Below are positions 36,902 to 48,189 of a stretch of 64,000 nt of DNA, piece after piece. The position numbers were made by a program, and so were the translations under genes. The DNA is from Galerina marginata (lineage: Eukaryota > Basidiomycota > Agaricomycetes > Agaricales > Galerinaceae), in NCBI GenBank assembly GCA_023014335.1, contig JAECYW010000024.1, forward strand, positions 806,001-870,000, given 5' to 3'. Within the stretch, counting starts at the first letter, position 1; each line of letters starts with the position of its first letter. The notes under the pieces are model-generated. The model saw only the letters and a program-made list of their open reading frames with translations, ran no database searches and had not been told where the DNA came from.

Positions 36902-38245
36902 ATGGTATCCCCGATATACGACGTCCACTCCACGCTGGGAGCTCTGTTAGTCGGACTACTCGTCTCATGTTGTCTATTTGGAATTTCTACCACTCAGGCT
37001 TACATTTGTTTCTCTCATTTTCCCAGAGACAGATTGTACACGAAGGCATTGGTATGTTAAACTTCGGCTCTTTCCAACTGCTATAGACTTCATAAATTGC
37101 TCTTACCTTATCCCATTCGACAGGTCGTCCTGTTGTGGTAACTAAACCCTCCTTTACTGACGCATTCTTGTAACTCCATTAACGCACCCTCGAAGGTTGT
37201 GCGAACTCGCCCATTACGTCTGTCTTTGCTACACCTTCTACTTCTTTGCAGTCGTCGGGTACGGCAATCTCTTAGATCTTTTTTGCAGACCGCATTCGGG
37301 TGGTTAGCCAGAAGTTATTCATTCCGGTTGTTTGCTGGACACTGTCGTTAGTGCGGCTCGGCACCGCCTTTCTGGCAATGTCTGAGGCTGTTAAAACGCC
37401 CGCGGTAATCCCTTTTGCAATACAATGGAAATGGCTCGTCATCCTTACCTTAGCTGTCGGCTTGGCAGTCGACGCAACCATTTGCATATCATTGTCCTAC
37501 TACCTGAAGACTAGAAATACGAGAATTAATCCAAGGTCATTGACTTAAAATTTCTTTTCTTCTCAAAGCCAGCTGACGTCCTCGAATAGACCTTCGTTTA
37601 TGGTCGACAAAATTACTCTGTGGACAATTGGTAAGGTGTCTATAAATTCAGAGCCCGGCGTCATTCAGGGTTCTTCCTGTAGAAACAGGGCTTTTAACAA
37701 GCCTTACTGCCTCGGTGGTCTTAATTTGCGTAAGTCAACTCGCTCTCTTCGAAAATATGTACGGTTGATCGTAGGAGAGAAGTACGTGGCAATGCCTCGC
37801 AACTGTGAGTTTTAGCGTCGTTTTCGGTTCAAATGAAATTGACCTCCTCGTTTGCAAGTCATTTGGCTAGGATTCTATGAGGTGATGGCAAGGGGTAAGC
37901 TGTCCACAATTTGAAGTCTTTCATATCGTCACACTTGCTACGGGGCTCAGTTTATTCGAATTCGCTACTTGCTTCGTGAGTTCAAAATACTTCTCTGATA
38001 CCCTGTCCTAAATTACAGCCAATAGCCTTAATGGACGCAGAACTCTTCGCAAACCATCGATGCCTGACCATTTTTCTGGACACTCGCGCAGCACAAGATT
38101 TGGGCACGGAAATACTGAGGTGAGCAGGAAGACTTAGCCTCAAGTGATTCCTTATTTGTTCTACTGCCATGGTCAGATCGCGGTGCATGTCAGTAAAATG
38201 ACCGAAGTTATGCTCGACCCGATATTTGAACACGGGGTTGTCTAA
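36902..38245 (+). pseudogene. DUF6534 copy f with internal deletion
   Basis: Start ATG 36902 (MVSPIYDVHSTLGALLVG), microexon 37124-37137 (VVLLW), then LCELAHYVCLCYTFYFFAVV. At about 37262-37275 the exon that codes the AISLSxxIxTxVQ helix and its following intron are missing: GYGN runs straight into sequence equivalent to the next exon (FFADRIRVVSQKLFIP) but out of frame, giving a stop soon after. All later exons are preserved (VICWT-like helix, VDKITLWTI, TGLLTSLTASVVLIC, VYSNSLLAS, LNGRRTLRKPS, and a last exon IAVHVSKMTEVMLDPIF ending EHGVV, TAA 38243-38245). The lesion therefore looks recent. A rescue by unusual splicing cannot be excluded without RNA data. Confidence 0.7.
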
Positions 38246-39524
38246 CCAGCAACCTTTGACCGGTCAGGAGGCATGGCCGACCGACCATCGAACGATTTAT
38301 CGCCCTAAATTCTTCGTGGTTTGAGAAATCGGCAATGTAGTGGAAGGGCTGGGAGGGTTACTTTTTGGAGTATTTAAATGTAATGACAAGGTCGCCAATG
38401 CATCAACTCACGAAACATTTTTTGAGGACCTGGCCCTGCCAATGGGTTTAATCAACCCTAACTCAAACCCCTCCCTTTCACCATATGTGACCGTTAACCG
38501 AGTTTGCCAACTGTTAGGTACAAAAACTCTTCTATGCCATGCGCAGCACTGGGAACACCAGCCAGGTGGATGTGCTTCACTGCTATGAGTGGCGTGGAAG
38601 GCGAGCGACAGCACTAAACTCGGTGGTCGATGGCGGTGACAGACGCGGATTGACATAAATAGCTAGCGGCCGGGTTGAATGTTAACTCCTACGAAGTTTT
38701 TAGGCAGGTGCGAGTCCCAATAAATTTATCCTAAGATATGTAGTTGCTCCAAGATAAAAAAACATTGTCACCAAGCGCCCTCAGCCGTCGTGTAGAATTA
38801 GCACGACGACGAAGATTAACGTTAAGGCTTCCCTGGCCAATTTTTTCCCAACCATTAGTAGACTCTCTGTGATCGCTCAGCGCTCCACTTCGCTGTACGC
38901 ATCGTGCACTCCACATGGTTCTTTCCAAGTTTTGACTCTCAATAAGGACGCACGACGGGTCGACTGAACCCTCAAGGAGCATTTTCATTGTCTTGCAGGT
39001 GCCTCTAGAGTATAAACAGGCGATTATGGTTATCATTTTTCTGGTACAATGGCATTGGATCTGTTATTTGGCTAACATTTTCTATGGATATGGCAAGACT
39101 TCTACGGGTTTCAATACGACCGGTCTAAGTATATCGAAGTTACTGTTGCCATATAACCTTGGCTTGACAGACTACTAGCTCTTCCGGAGTCTTCCCAGGT
39201 GGACTTCGACGATACCCAGAAGGCCACCAAGAACTTAACATGTCACGTCTCTCGTGGATTGTTCTTTCTTTGGCTAACTCATGAACCAGTTCGGTATTGC
39301 TTTGACGATGAGAGACTGACTCGTTTTCTTGCTTGCTAGTGCTGTTTCAACCAGAAAAGCAACACGTGTCGGCCTGTCGTCGTGCCTTGCTCTCTGTCGC
39401 ATGTTTAGGAGTCTGGGTTGTCTCCGAGTCTGACTTCCACCAACCGCGACATGACATGTGCACTCTTTTGGAAATTATTACCTTTTTGGCTAAGTGCAGA
39501 AAGCTTTCCGAACTAAAAAATTGG
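38246..39524. other. Intergenic, no gene recognised
   Basis: 3' flanks of the convergent copies f and h. Short frames only, no motif. Confidence 0.4.
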
Positions 39525-41324
39525 TTATCCTACGATCAGGGGCCTGTTTGTCGGTGGAAAGCTGCACAGCACTAGACACGAGGGTTTGTGATTACAGAGG
39601 ACTAGGATCACAGCACCAGGCTTTGCCCTACGTGTTAAATTACCGCGGGCTTGAACTCCTGTTCGAGTACCGCCTGGTTTATATTCAGGGAAAAATCGGA
39701 AGGAGAGCGCTACATGGCATTTAATGAAGCAACATGTTTCTGAGGTATTAGTATAGCTCACCTTAACACTACCGAGATATCGGGGATCGGGAGCAAGCTC
39801 CTGCAACCCGAAATTACTCGTTTCATTTGGAAATGTGCGTCCATTGAGCCTAAAATTGGCATGTTATAGAAAAAATGGGCATGCTTTGGTGCTTTTGACT
39901 TACGAAGCAAGCATCGAGGTCGAAAAAACTGCAGGTTATGTTAGTTCTACCCGAATGGAGTGAAAAACTCTTACTCCTGGAAAGGAATACAAAAATCGCC
40001 AACCAGATACTGTCTGATTTCATTCAATTCGTACAAGGGGTGGACGTGTGACCCGACTGTCCGAAATTTTGGTTTCGTACACCTTCTAAATTAAGGAGGA
40101 CCCTGGAGTTTTGGCGCTCATTTTGGACCCTATATTCCCTTATTTGGGCTGATTTTTGGCCGAGGGTTTGGGACAAAAGCCTTGGGACATGGGACAGGCG
40201 TGACATTTAGGACAAATCTGAGGTCCCTGTGACGCGGGACGTCCGAATTGAAGGAAATCGGACAGTATCTGAGATACCAGAATTGAAACATTACAATGAA
40301 AAATGAATCTTATTCTCGAAACTCACATGTGTGTGGCGCTACCAAGAACTATTCGAGTCGACATTAGATAGGACATGGTAGCCGAAAGCGAAAGCAGAGC
40401 ACACTTACACTTACTAGCATAGCCAGGCCAGTACAAGTAGTTATCAACCTGCTTTCTATGAAAACGGTTAACTTAACATGGCACTGTTACTTTATGGGAC
40501 GAACCCACGGATAGTCCAGGCAATGACTTTATCAACCATCAAAGTCCTATTGCACAATATTAGCCAAGGCAGTTGTGGAAGCCTGATTTGGCTCACCTCC
40601 TTTGAGTATTCGTTGTTTGTTTCCTCAGATAATAAAATAGAGTAATAGTCACAATGAAATCCACGGCGGTGCCAACGGACAAAAGACTGGTAAGGAGCCA
40701 CTTCCAGTTTTTCAGCAGACCGACAAATGAGGCGGATTTAATGCTCGCAACCATTGCCGCAAATGTCATCAGACAGCGCACTCCAGAGAGCACCCAGCAT
40801 ATGATGGGAATAAAAAGTTCCCTACTGACAATGCGGACACGGTCTGCAAAGAAAGCCTGCGCAAAATGAGATATTATCCGTGCCGTTTGTAATAAGGATG
40901 TACCTGTACAATGGGTTCAATAATGCCACTGAAAGCGACGGCTATGTTCCAGGATATAGGGGGACTTATAATGGCTTGTGGATTGCCATAGCCATTGATG
41001 GTAGCGACATAGAGTGTATGACAGATGCAAATACAATGGCCAAGTTCGCAAAACCTGACCTCAATTATCCGGAGATTGAAAGTCGAAAATGAAAGACTGC
41101 TTACCATATAGTCGCGACCTTGGGAAGTTAGGTCTAAGACTATTACTTGGCTAGAAGTTACGAATCCGATGCACCAACAACTTGAACAGCGGCTTGTCAT
41201 TTGGAAAGCGAGTATAATAGATATAAGTTTGAACAATCACTACTCCAAAAAGAGAGCAAGAAATGAGGATTCCGATTAAGAGAGGTCCAAGGGTGGTTTT
41301 CGGGCTGAATGCGAGAGGCTCCAT
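39525..41324 (-). CDS. DUF6534 membrane protein, copy h (MITE inside, altered C-terminus)
   Basis: From the ATG at 41324: MEPLAFSPKTTLGPLLIG, YTRFPNDKPLFKLL, microexon 41105-41118 (VATIW), FCELGHCICICHTLYVATI, AVAFSGIIEPIVQ, FFADRVRIVSRELFIP, WKWLLTSLLSVGTAVDFIV, LMVDKVIAWTI, LITTCTGLAMLV, FLVAPHT. The next intron is about 313 bases instead of about 55 because a 268-base MITE (40004-40271) lies in it. If splicing uses the CAG at the MITE's inner right end, the next exon reads SIWLAIFVFLSR in frame, then IFSTSMLAS and LNGRTFPNETSNFGLQE. The usual last exon with the DPxFEHGI-type tail is not found; the frame runs on to a stop at 39525. It could be functional with a changed tail, or an early pseudogene. 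Confidence 0.6.
40004..40271. mobile_element. 268-bp MITE with 28-bp TIRs inside DUF6534 copy h
   Basis: The left end begins CAGATACTGTCTGATTTCAT and the right end is its reverse complement with two changes (CAGATACTGTCCGATTTCCT). The TIRs extend through CAATTCG, about 28 bases. The interior is non-coding and rich in GGGAC-like words. I could not define a clean target duplication; the gene-side flank repeats part of the terminus (GGTATCT). Confidence 0.75.
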
Positions 41325-42889
41325 TGCAGAGCCAGTAACTTTGCAGTGTTAGTATTTAAGCCAAAGAGCCATCAATTGGTTGGACAACTGGGTACGGTCC
41401 AAGGTGATATCATGATGTAGTCACTTCACGGTCCACGCAAAGTTGCGCCAAAATCAAGTGCCACAGAACAGGTTCACGGACGTGCAGACATGATCAGCTA
41501 ACCTTGGGATTATGAATAGGAAAGGTATTAATGTTCCCGTTCAGTGTCCTACAAGAATGACTCAATCTCGATGCTTTCTGGGACGACCAAAAATGAACGA
41601 CATCTGCACCATTTTAGGTTTTGTGCACCCCATCCAGCTGCATTAGGTTATGAAACCTTTCGTTTCAGCAATACAATCGCGATCAAGAAAGCAGGGTTGA
41701 AAATTAGTCAAGCTCGAAACATCTCTTTCATTTTTCCAGGAATTATAGAAATACCCGCAATTCTGGTGATTGATTTTTCCTCTGTTATGTCACAGCCCAC
41801 GGCTGCTCCAATCTGTCTGAAGGGTGTGTACATAGACTAGCACATTGCTTAATCGATTCAAATACCCATAGGAAGTTCAGGCTGTTTTCTGATGGCTAAT
41901 TTAAAAATAGTACTCGAAGACGCGCCTTGGAACTATGGGACGTTAATATTTAATACTCGTATAATCAAGGGTGTACCGGTGGTGCGGGAGCCTCCACGTA
42001 TGATTGGAGTGTTTTATTGAACAAGGCTTCTTTCTTCTAGGAAGAAATTGGATAACTTCCCGCTGCGTCTGGTAACACCGAATATTTTCCAGATCAAGTT
42101 AAACGAGCTGTTTAAGGAAATTTCTATCAGTTCCTGAGGACCCTGGAAGATTTTTGAAGCTCCGGAGCTTTTCCAGACGTACATAGCTTCAGCTCCTCGG
42201 CTTCTTAGAATCTGAAAGCATTTGGAATTCCCAAGGAATTCCAGGCCTGTATCAGATTCCTATGGGAAGTCATCGGCGGGAGATGCTGAACAGATTTAGA
42301 CTTAGATTGGCCAATGGGAATTGAGATCTGCAAGCTCTCCGGCCACATAGGCAATGCCCGCAGTGCCAATATATAATGTATGAGGTTCTTGATATGACCT
42401 GTGCTTCGGTCTAAAGATGTTATCGTCTACCAATGCGAAACTGGCCTGAACTCCAAGACCGTTATGCCGTGTAGGATTTGAGGCACTCTCATGATATGTA
42501 ATCTGTAACATTTAGATGTCACAAGCCGGCCTGATGAACTTAAAGTCACCGATACATGAGACATCGCATCTTTCCACGCTGGACTCGGAGCGCCGAGGGG
42601 AGTTTCCTTTGTGCACAGTACCGTTCCCTCAATGGAAATGTCTAACCAGTATTAGAATTGGGACAGAGTAACGATATCTTCCTAATGGGATTTGAGGTTC
42701 AGATGAGAGTGGGATAATACTTGCTGAATACTGCAGATTGTGATTCGGCTTGTGGCATGTTCTGAGAGTTAACACCCAATGATTACGATGTGTTTTAGAT
42801 TTACAACAAAGAGGAATTTTAATTGTCATGAAAGAAGGTATTTACGTCAATGGATAGCCCGTGAACAATTGCACTAGGTTATTTTCCCC
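41325..42889. other. Intergenic, no gene recognised
   Basis: Upstream of copy h and downstream of the MFS carrier. It contains short dyads such as AAGCTCCGGAGCTT near 42159 and a few short frames without motifs. Confidence 0.4.
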
Positions 42890-44902
42890 TTAGACTCTCC
42901 GGGTCATTCGTTCTTTTACCAGGTAAGTTCTTGATGCCATGAAAAAGAATGCAGGAAGGACCATACAAATCTATGAGAGCATATATTAGCAGGACAATAA
43001 ACATTCAATAAATGGACATTGGACTAACACCCGAGAAAACCATTGGTCTTATCCATTTAAATTCCGACGTCAGTAAGGCTCCCTGAACAGGAGCAGATCC
43101 AAGGAGTCCAAAGCTTGCAAAAGCGAGGGCTATTCCAGTTCGCGCGCTGCCCAGCCAACCTTAGTTGTAATCAGAATTTTTGTCAAAGCAGGCCACTTAC
43201 CCTACCTCGTTCGGTTGGCGAGCCAAGGACGCAAGAAGAGCCACTGCTAATGACAGCCCTGGTTGAGATTAGTTAGTTACCTACGGTGAAGGATAGGACA
43301 AGTTCGGTCCCTTACATGCACCCGAAAACAAGCCATAAAAAATAGTGACAGCCACAAGTGATCCTGGACTCCGACTATTTTGTGCTTAACCAATGAAACT
43401 GGCTTTGCAATCAAAACTAAAGGAGACGTACATTCCAGACACGGCAAATATGCTTGCACCAGTTATGAAAGTGCATGGAATAGCAATGTTGAAGGGGCCA
43501 TATATATCCGCAGCAAAGTTACCAATGATGCGGCCAATTGTGCTCGAGGCATTTAAAATTGCCACCTACAGGTTTCTCGTACAATTAGCGCCAAAGAAAG
43601 AGTAGAACAAAAAACCATACAGAATAAAAAGCCAATGTTGGATTGACGCCATGTTCCACCGCATAGAGTTGTAGATAAAATACTGCAGCAAGAGAATGAC
43701 CGTGTACATCGTTTCCAGCATAGAGAAGAAACTTACAAGGGAAGTAGAGGCCGAATAACGAGATCAATCCGCTACGGAACACAGACCAATGAGAGAAAAA
43801 TCGAACAAAATGTCGAGACATACCCGATAAGGGCAAGCATGTAAGGCACATCGGTGACGAAACTCTTGATGTCAAGTTGTGGTCTGTCCGCACGCACTTT
43901 GTAGGCTGTCCGCATGAGGCTGTTCCCTACAACTACAAGTCCAAGAACGATGAAACCGGTTGCCCGAACAGTTTTCGCAAAGCCCGACGACGGGAGCAGA
44001 TGACTGTTAAAAAGTTATATCTGGCTTAAATCACAATGAAAAGCCCACGAACTTTATCACTACCATGCTTGGAATCAGTTATCGAAACTGAGACTGTGTG
44101 GAAACGACATACTTATGGGAAAAACAACCGCACCCAAAGATATACCTGTCATTGCGACGCCAGTTGCAAATGCCTTTCGACGCAAGAAGTGATGTGTGGT
44201 GATGCTGAGCGACGGGACAAATACAAAGCCCATCCCCAAGCCCATCCCCAGTCCCTGGCTGAGGAAGATTTGAACATATTCCTGAGGTTTTGCGAGTGAA
44301 AGCGAGAACAATCTATTGGGTTAAACTGTCGGATAGAATTCCTGATAACATGGTGAAGCCCGTACGAGATAATGAAGATAATTGCGCCAGCAATCTCCAA
44401 AATGTGGAAGTATCCTGCGTCAAACAATTTTCCTGACACCATACCGAAGAAAAATGGCATCATGATCTGAAAACTTCCTATCCAGCTGAGGGAAAATACA
44501 TGTCATGGATGAACCTCTGAGAAAAATTTCAGCAAAGCCCACCCGATCTTGCTTGGACTGTGGTCTGAAAGGTAGAAACGAGTATAATAATCTGTGAAGG
44601 CATTAGTGACTGTTTATGGACTAAATATACGTGAGCTGCGACCTTGGTATACTCCAAAGGAGTAGACATAACTAATGTCTGTTGAGCACAGAAGCGTTCA
44701 AGAAGGTTGATTCGTACCCAACAGTGGCGAAAAGGACAAGCCAGCTACGGAGATAAATTGGATAAGCGGCTCCCAAATTTTGGTAGAAGACATACGCTCC
44801 GAAGAGTGTGGACCAAGCCTTTAACCCGCCATCCATAGCAATGGAGTCTTCTGAGGAGTCTTTGACCTCACTGATCTGGGTTAGGCTTTCCTCCTTATCC
44901 AT
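42890..44902 (-). CDS. MFS transporter, monocarboxylate/riboflavin-permease (MCT/MCH) type
   Basis: MCH-type carriers are 12-TM proteins of the plasma membrane that move monocarboxylates or riboflavin. From the ATG at 44902: an acidic N-terminus (MDKEESLTQISEVKDSSEDS), then the family start block DGGLKAWSTLFGAYVFYQN (consensus DGGxxAWxxVxGA), VQASKIGWIGSFQIMMPFF, GLGMGLGMGFVFVPSLSI, HHFLRRKAFATGVAMTG (the RRxxAxG motif of this family), LDIKSFVTDVPYMLALIG, ILNASSTIGRIIGNF (also family-typical), and a final exon ICMVLPAFFFMASRTYL ending TRRV and TAA at 42892-42890. About ten short introns; the joins I followed keep the frame. It sits between two DUF6534 genes and differs from the DHA2 carrier at 4-6.4 kb. 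Confidence 0.8.
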
Positions 44903-45290
44903 CCTTGGGTGTTATCCCTTCTAGGTTTCGAGTTATCGGTTGTGTCAGTGGTAAGATTATAGACTTCCAGTTGAAAGATCTGTGCAGGTTTTATATCAGT
45001 AAAAATAGCAGCAAGACTCACCTCGCACAAGTTTCAACGATCCCGCGAGCAAGGTATTTCTGGAACTACACATGTGCCAAGGTTACAATAAGGTGTGGTG
45101 GAATACTGCTTGCCTTGCAGAAATAGAGCTACAATGATGTCTGTTCTGGCTTTGCAAGGGACAATATCGGTCACGGTGCATTAATTGTGGCATCGGTAAC
45201 GGATTCTTTACGAACTATTCCTGTCTGTTCTCTTGCAGGTTGTGTTCTTCCGTTTCCGCCGGGCGGATTGTTCCCTGCGCCTAGTGACGT
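44903..45290. other. Promoter region of the MFS gene
   Basis: 5' flank of the MCT-type gene, AT-rich near 44980-45010. No other feature recognised. Confidence 0.4.
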
Positions 45291-45850
45291 TGGCTCAACC
45301 TCGCCATCTCGCCACACCAGGCCTCGCCACCTGGCGATCGCCAGGTGGCGAGCCGAAAATTCTAAATTAGGGTGGCGAGAGGGTGGCGAGATTTGTATTA
45401 GTCATCCCGAAGCTACTGTGCGACTTCAATCAATTCGGCAGGGGGTGTGACTGAGGACACGGTCGCCGAAATTTTGGATTCAGAAAATTACTATATTTGA
45501 CTATTTGATCGGATCAGGAGCATTTTCGGCCTCGGAACGGTTGCTCCGGGGGGATTTTCTCGATTTTCGTGCGGACAAGTGTGACATGTGACATTTCGGC
45601 GTTTTCGAAATGTTTCTGATGAATTAGATGTTGTTTCCAAAGTTTCATCTGTTAATTCTTGGGATCCAGCTTCATTACTTCGATCTTTGGGCGTACAAAC
45701 GGTATATAGCTTCGAAAACAAGTATTTCTGTGGTAAAATTTGACCAAAACCCGACTTCAGCGCTCTCGCCACTCGCCACCCTTTCGCCAGTTCCCACGCC
45801 ATATGACTCGCCATGACGGCGAGTGGCGAAACGTTTTGGAGGTTGAGCCA
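45291..45850. mobile_element. MITE-like element with GGCGAG-rich palindromes
   Basis: The left end starts TGGCTCAACCTC and the right end finishes with its reverse complement GAGGTTGAGCCA. Subterminal sequence at both ends is packed with CTCGCCA / TGGCGAG words. A perfect 30-base palindrome occupies 45323-45352. There is no coding frame of note, and I could not find a convincing target duplication. It is either a diverged DNA-transposon derivative or a foldback repeat. Confidence 0.55.
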
Positions 45851-46764
45851 TAGCCACTACCTGCGCCATGTTTCGATAAGGGACTTGCAGTAGAAGCATG
45901 GGTCAGTTGACGAAACAATGACAAGAGCACTCAGCGAGCACTTAATATTTGGCGCTAGAAACGCCAATGGCAAAAAGGATGACCTTGGTCCATACTTGGA
46001 AGAAAAACATCTTCAAATTCTGCGCTCAGGCGATTACGTACCGACCTATTCCTCATGATCCTCGGACCAGGGATCATCTTTAATCAATTAAAACCCATCT
46101 GTCCAATCCTTGCATGTGTGATATCCTGTGCCTTCCATCTTTCGAGAGGATTGAACACTTAGGCACTGCACCTAAACTTTGCCACTCACTTGCGATCTGC
46201 CCCAACATATCAAGTGATATGAAGGGAAGGTGTTGTGACCGGTCCGAGCCTCGTAGTTGCCAGCCTTTTTGTGTCGAGCCGGTGATCGCATTCCGAGTTA
46301 ATAATGACGCTAACATATTGACTCGCCCAGGATGCCCGACGACGTTCTCATGGGGCTAATTCGATCTGAAGTCTGTGAGAAAGTTGCTTCTCGGATCAAA
46401 TCATGCGCCAGCCAGCAAAACAGGGGTTCAGGTAGACTTCCGGTTCTATTTGCAGTTCCTATGTCTTCATTCACCTGGTCTTCGATAGTTATGCTGTCCG
46501 GTATGTCCATCGTGTCAACAGAAAGGCAGCGCGAGCGTTGAATTGGCTACATACGGACAGCGGCAAAACGCGGACACGGCCCATGATTTTAACAGTTGGG
46601 CTACCTACATCATGGCGATTTGTTGGATGATTTTGATGACACAAGCCCTGGTTGTTTTAACACAGACTTCAATACAGACCCAGACACAGACCTCGAAGAA
46701 ATTAACGACGAGGTATCTGCTTAAATACCAGGAGCGATTGATATCATTCATCAACGTCCCGATA
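45851..46764. other. Intergenic upstream of DUF6534 copy i
   Basis: No gene recognised. The frames on both strands between 46080 and 46540 are mutually overlapping and motif-free. 46660-46700 is a short CAGAC-rich stretch near the likely promoter of copy i. Confidence 0.35.
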
Positions 46765-48189
46765 ATGTTCAGTCCTCACAGTACCCTCGGGGCTCTTTTA
46801 ATTGGCCTCTTTATTTCGTGTTGCATGTTTGGAATCGGCGGCGTCCAGGCATATATGTATTACACTCACTTCCCCAAAGATAAACTGTATCTTAAGGTCA
46901 TGGTGCGTCAATCCACATCTCTTCCTGGTTACACAACCCTTATTCTGCTTAGGTTATGATTGTTTGGTGAGGGCGCCTCGAAGGGAATCATACGACGAAT
47001 GGTTATTTATGTATTTGGAAAACAGCGTTTTTGAGATTGCCCACTACCTTTGCATTTGCGATGGATTCTACTTCATCGCGGTAACGCATTTTGGCGACCC
47101 AACAGCCCTCTCATATCTTCCGAAATCGGTCGATATATCAATTGGGTTAAGCGGAATAATCGGTACAATTGTCCAGGTGGGATCTGGTTTTCCATTTCGT
47201 GGTATACCACTCACATCGCCGGCTTGTAGGTGTTCTTTATTGAACGCATGCGCGTCGTCAGCGGAAAGCGTTTTGTCCCCGTTATACTTTTGATATTATC
47301 ATTTATTAGATGCATCCTGACCTTAATGACCATGACCGAAGCCTTGAAGTCGTCGCTTTCAGAATTCGACACGAAATGGAAATGGCTCTGTGCCACTATT
47401 TTGGCTATCGGCGCTGCCGTGGACTTTGTTGTCGCCGGATCACTTTCCTTCTACCTGAAGGCCCAAAGGCTACACGGCTTTGAGATGTAAGGCCTTTATC
47501 TATATTACTCAAGAGGGAATTAATACAAGGAATTAGGACTTCGATGATGATTGACAAAGTTGCTATTTGGACCATCCGTGAGTGGTACAATAAATCATTG
47601 GGAAATAGCGTTTCTGACATTAGCACAGAAACCGGATTGCTGACTGGAATGACTCATCTCTTCATGCTAATATGCGTCAGTATTTCCTATATGACCTTCA
47701 GATCATTTTTACTCAAAGCAATTAGTTCTTGGTCATGCCCAAAAATCGTGAGTCTCAGCATAATTTTTATAGATGGTCATCTGAATTTCACCTCTCAGTT
47801 ACCTGGCTAGCAATTTTCATGTTTCTCGCCCGAAGTAAGTCTAGGAGTTAACATTATACTGAAGAATTACACTTATACCTACCTCAGTTTTCTCAAACTC
47901 TTTACTCGCTTCGTAAGTCAATAGCGAGGACGCCCTAAATATTGAATTTCAATCCGCACAATAATAGGCTTAATGGTCGAAGGGCCTTTCGCGAACCCAA
48001 ATTCATCAGCATGCAGCATAGAAGTCAAGGATCGGCCTTTATTTCTAGTAGTCTGCAGGTCTGTGGGAGTCCTTTCTTCCTACTCTCGCTGACATATATC
48101 ACCCTCAGCCACGAGCTCGACTTGCGGTACAAATTACTACTGTGACTGAAGTAAAGCTTGATCCGGATTTTGAACACGGTATTTTTTGA
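46765..48189 (+). CDS. DUF6534 membrane protein, copy i
   Basis: Start ATG 46765 (MFSPHSTLGALLIGLFISCC). Exons: YTHFPKDKLYLKVM, microexon 46953-46966 (VMIV plus a split codon), VFEIAHYLCICDGFYFIAV, ISIGLSGIIGTIVQ, VFFIERMRVVSGKRFVP, FDTKWKWLCATILAIGAAVD, SMMIDKVAIWTI, TGLLTGMTHLFMLIC, FLVMPKN, TWLAIFMFLAR, IFSNSLLAS, LNGRRAFREPKFISMQ, and a last exon RARLAVQITTVTEVKLDPDF ending EHGIF, TGA 48187-48189. All joins keep the frame; about 335 residues. It lies alone on the right side of the array, beyond the MFS gene. The aromatic W that normally ends the microexon motif is replaced by C at the split codon. Confidence 0.83.

Noticed and set aside
39525..40206. A separate minus-strand DUF6534 remnant to the left of copy h.
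   Set aside because: Its blocks (IFSTSMLAS, LNGRTFPNE) are the missing 3' exons of copy h; the apparent gap is the inserted 268-base MITE.
41544..41840. Plus-strand frame of 98 codons, and its antisense with several open stretches, as a possible gene.
   Set aside because: No motif, no splice structure and no relation to neighbours; stops interrupt the more protein-like antisense frame.
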